This document shows, one piece after another, positions 22,534 to 24,123 of a DNA stretch of 24,123 bases. The stretch's first letter is position 1. Each line of letters begins with the position of its first letter. Where the stretch lies: the NCBI GenBank assembly GCA_964249915.1, contig CAXUEL010000031.1, positions 1 through 24,123 on the forward strand, written 5' to 3'. The translations under genes were made by a program, and so were the position numbers. This DNA comes from Lichenicola sp964249915. Lineage in GTDB: Bacteria; Pseudomonadota; Alphaproteobacteria; Acetobacterales; Acetobacteraceae. The notes beneath the pieces are model-generated. The model was not told the origin of the DNA. It did not search any database and worked only from the letters and a program-made list of their open reading frames with translations.

Positions 22534-24030
22534 GTGATCGTCCAAGCCGGTGAAGAAATCGTCGTCCACCAGAACCACGGCACGTCGGACTATCTCCTGG
22601 TCACCTTCTGCGAGCTGCACAACGAGCACCTCGCGCACACCCACTATTTCCTCAAGCCGATCGTCGAGGAAGCGAACATCTCCTGCATCGGCGTGATGAA
22701 CACGCTCAAGGGGTTCTACTTGTCGCCGGAGATGGACGAGGTGTTCCGGCTGGTCGAGCGCGAGCGGCGCGGCCGCAAGGTCGTGGTGTTCGGCCAGTCG
22801 ATGGGCGCGTATGCCGCGATCAAGCATTCGCGGGCGCTGAAGGCGGACTACGTGCTGGCATGCTCGCCGTTCTTCTCCATGGACCCGGACGAGCTGGAGT
22901 TCCCGAGCGACCGCCACCGCAAGATCCTGCAGCACTCGATGGCGCACCACACCGTGGTCGACCGGCCGCAGTTCAAGGGCATGGGCATCACCGCCGCCGA
23001 CACCCATGGGCGGGTGGTGGTGTTCTACGATCCGTCCGAGTTCGTCGACGTCTACGACGCGGACCTGCTGCGCAAGCACCTGCCGGATGCGGAGTTCGTT
23101 ACTGTCCCGCACGCCAACCATGCCGTGTACAACTCGTCCTGGCGCGCGTCGATGTTCTCCGACCTGGTGCGCGCGGTGCGGTCCGACGACCGGCAGGCGG
23201 TGGTGCGGGAGATGAACCGGATCCGCCGCGGCAACGCGCAGTTCATGGTCCGGTCGCTGCGCAAGGCGTCGCAGCGCAAGCCGCTGCTCTGCCTCAAGGC
23301 GCTGCAGTCGCGCCGGATCACCGAGCATCCCGACTACCGGACCGTGCTGAACGACCCCTTCAACATGCTCCTGGTCTACACCCTGTTCGCCAGGGGCGAC
23401 CGCGCCGCGGCGACGACCCACTTCGCCCTGGTGGCCAAGGAGGTGATGAACCTGCGTGCCCCGCCGGTGGATGTCGGCGACGGTCCGCTGCTCGACACCG
23501 TGCTGGGCCAGAAGCGCTGCCTGCTGATGTCAGCCCATGGCACCTTCCTGGGCTACGAGATGGCCGGCCGCTCGATCCGGCTGGAGCCGCAGGTGTTCGG
23601 CCGCAGCGACCTGTTCCCGGTGTTCGCCCGCTGGTCGGACGGCCAGTCGAGCTTCTACATCCTGTCCGGCGACAACGAGATCCCGATCGCGCTCAACACC
23701 GGCGACGCCGCCTCCAACGACGTCGTCGCGGTGGCGGCGCCGGTGCTGGCCGAGGACGGCGGGAACTGCATCGTCATTCGCAACGGCGACGGCTACCTGG
23801 GCGCGCGCAACAACGGCCGGCTGCACACGTCGCCGGTGATCGGCGAGCAGGAGCGCTTCGTTCCGGTGCCGATGCCGGAGCAGTCCAGCGCGCTGAAGGC
23901 GGGATCGCTGAACTGGTTCGACCAGGTGATGCTGACCCAGCCGCCGCCGGCGCCGCTGATCGAGAACGACATGTCGGCCGCCCGGCAGCGCCGCGCGCCG
24001 CGCTGGCGGCGGCTGTTCGCCAGGGCCTGA
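22534..24030 (+). CDS. alpha/beta-hydrolase-like protein with predicted beta-trefoil C-terminus
   Basis: A 498-residue protein starting at GTG 22534 behind GGAGAAG. Residues 18-200 read as an alpha/beta-hydrolase: strand YLLVTFCELH, nucleophile elbow VVFGQSMGAYAA (S89), acidic candidate D166 in FYDPSEF and a histidine near VPHANHAVY (H196). Residues 205-310 are helical and charged. Residues about 329-447 hold three related segments (HGTFLGYE at 335, FYILSGDN at 374, GDGYLGARNNG at 418) suggestive of a fascin-like beta-trefoil, a fold often used to bind sugars or proteins. No signal peptide. The tail is basic (RRAPRWRRLF). Substrate unknown; similar hydrolase-like proteins occur near polysaccharide genes, but none are visible here. 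Confidence 0.7.
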   Translation: MIVQAGEEIVVHQNHGTSDYLLVTFCELHNEHLAHTHYFLKPIVEEANISCIGVMNTLKGFYLSPEMDEVFRLVERERRGRKVVVFGQSMGAYAAIKHSRALKADYVLACSPFFSMDPDELEFPSDRHRKILQHSMAHHTVVDRPQFKGMGITAADTHGRVVVFYDPSEFVDVYDADLLRKHLPDAEFVTVPHANHAVYNSSWRASMFSDLVRAVRSDDRQAVVREMNRIRRGNAQFMVRSLRKASQRKPLLCLKALQSRRITEHPDYRTVLNDPFNMLLVYTLFARGDRAAATTHFALVAKEVMNLRAPPVDVGDGPLLDTVLGQKRCLLMSAHGTFLGYEMAGRSIRLEPQVFGRSDLFPVFARWSDGQSSFYILSGDNEIPIALNTGDAASNDVVAVAAPVLAEDGGNCIVIRNGDGYLGARNNGRLHTSPVIGEQERFVPVPMPEQSSALKAGSLNWFDQVMLTQPPPAPLIENDMSAARQRRAPRWRRLFARA

Positions 24031-24040
24031 TCCGGCGGTC

Positions 24041-24123
24041 TCAGGCGGCGTCGCCCACCGGCGTCGCCGGCAGGCAGAGCTGGAAGCTGGTGCCGGCCCC
24101 CGGCGCGGTGCGGACGCGCATCG
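24041..24123 (-). CDS. sensor histidine kinase, C-terminal end only
   Basis: The last 26 residues of a gene entering from beyond the window, stopping at TGA 24043-24041. The stretch RTAPGAGTSFQLCLP corresponds to the final strand and G-x-G-T-x-F-x-L-x-L-P motif closing the HATPase_c ATP-binding domain of histidine kinases. Nothing can be said of its sensor part. It ends 10 bases from the stop of the hydrolase-like gene on the other strand. Confidence 0.72.
   Translation of the reverse strand, partial: MRVRTAPGAGTSFQLCLPATPVGDAA

Noticed and set aside
1..24123. CRISPR array, tRNA or insertion-sequence ends
   Set aside because: No regularly spaced direct repeats, no cloverleaf-like segment with a TTCGA-type arm in context, and no transposase-like frame or flanking target duplication were seen.

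Overview
The window is very GC-rich (roughly 70%), densely packed bacterial DNA with strong third-position GC bias and many 1-4 base gene overlaps. Gene content (CtaB with a CoxF-like small protein, PmtA-type methyltransferase, HslV carrying a propeptide of about 20 residues, SufE, GreB, GshB) points to an alphaproteobacterium, most likely Rhodospirillales/Acetobacteraceae. That placement is an inference from protein flavour, not from a marker-gene search.

Layout. 1-55: C-terminal tail of an OmpA-type peptidoglycan-binding protein (+). 131-445: small hypothetical (+). 429-2789 (-): a cytochrome-oxidase-related operon in the order COX1-like protein, ctaB (haem O synthase), CoxF-like 48-residue membrane protein, joined by overlapping stops and starts. 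2867-3610 (-): PmtA-like methyltransferase. 3834-3992 (+): tiny membrane protein. 3961-7640 (-): greB, secreted S9 peptidase and gshB, closely spaced and probably one operon. 7835-9349 (+): secreted aryl-sulfate sulfotransferase. 9373-11257 (-): aldose-1-epimerase-like and PhzF-like proteins. 11464-12605 (+): GNAT acetyltransferase and an unrecognised protein. 12623-14863 (-) uvrB, divergent from an Fe-S endonuclease III-like protein (14988-15707, +). 15729-17746 (-): an Xre/MbcA-type antitoxin, a RES-domain toxin and a COG3910-like AAA ATPase that is split by one in-frame amber codon. 17851-18330 (+): sufE. 18447-19928 (+): GT-C-like membrane protein. 19947-21871 (-): hslV-hslU. 21928-22299 (-): stand-alone receiver-domain response regulator. 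22534-24030 (+): alpha/beta-hydrolase-like protein with a predicted beta-trefoil C-terminus. 24041-24123 (-): C-terminal tail of a sensor histidine kinase.

Most of the window is housekeeping: haem and oxidase assembly, glutathione, repair, proteolysis, Fe-S metabolism. Three things stand out. First, the COX1-like protein beside ctaB keeps both low-spin haem a histidines and the COX1 fold signatures, but has lost every ligand of the haem a3/CuB oxygen-reduction centre, the cross-linked tyrosine, and the proton-path Lys and Glu. It therefore cannot be an ordinary oxidase. Second, the RES/Xre toxin-antitoxin pair is followed with an overlap by an ATPase gene carrying a nonsense codon just before its Walker A motif. 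Third, an unusual hydrolase/beta-trefoil fusion lies behind a palindrome-rich, AT-rich control region shared with a receiver-only regulator. No tRNA, rRNA, insertion sequence or CRISPR array was seen.
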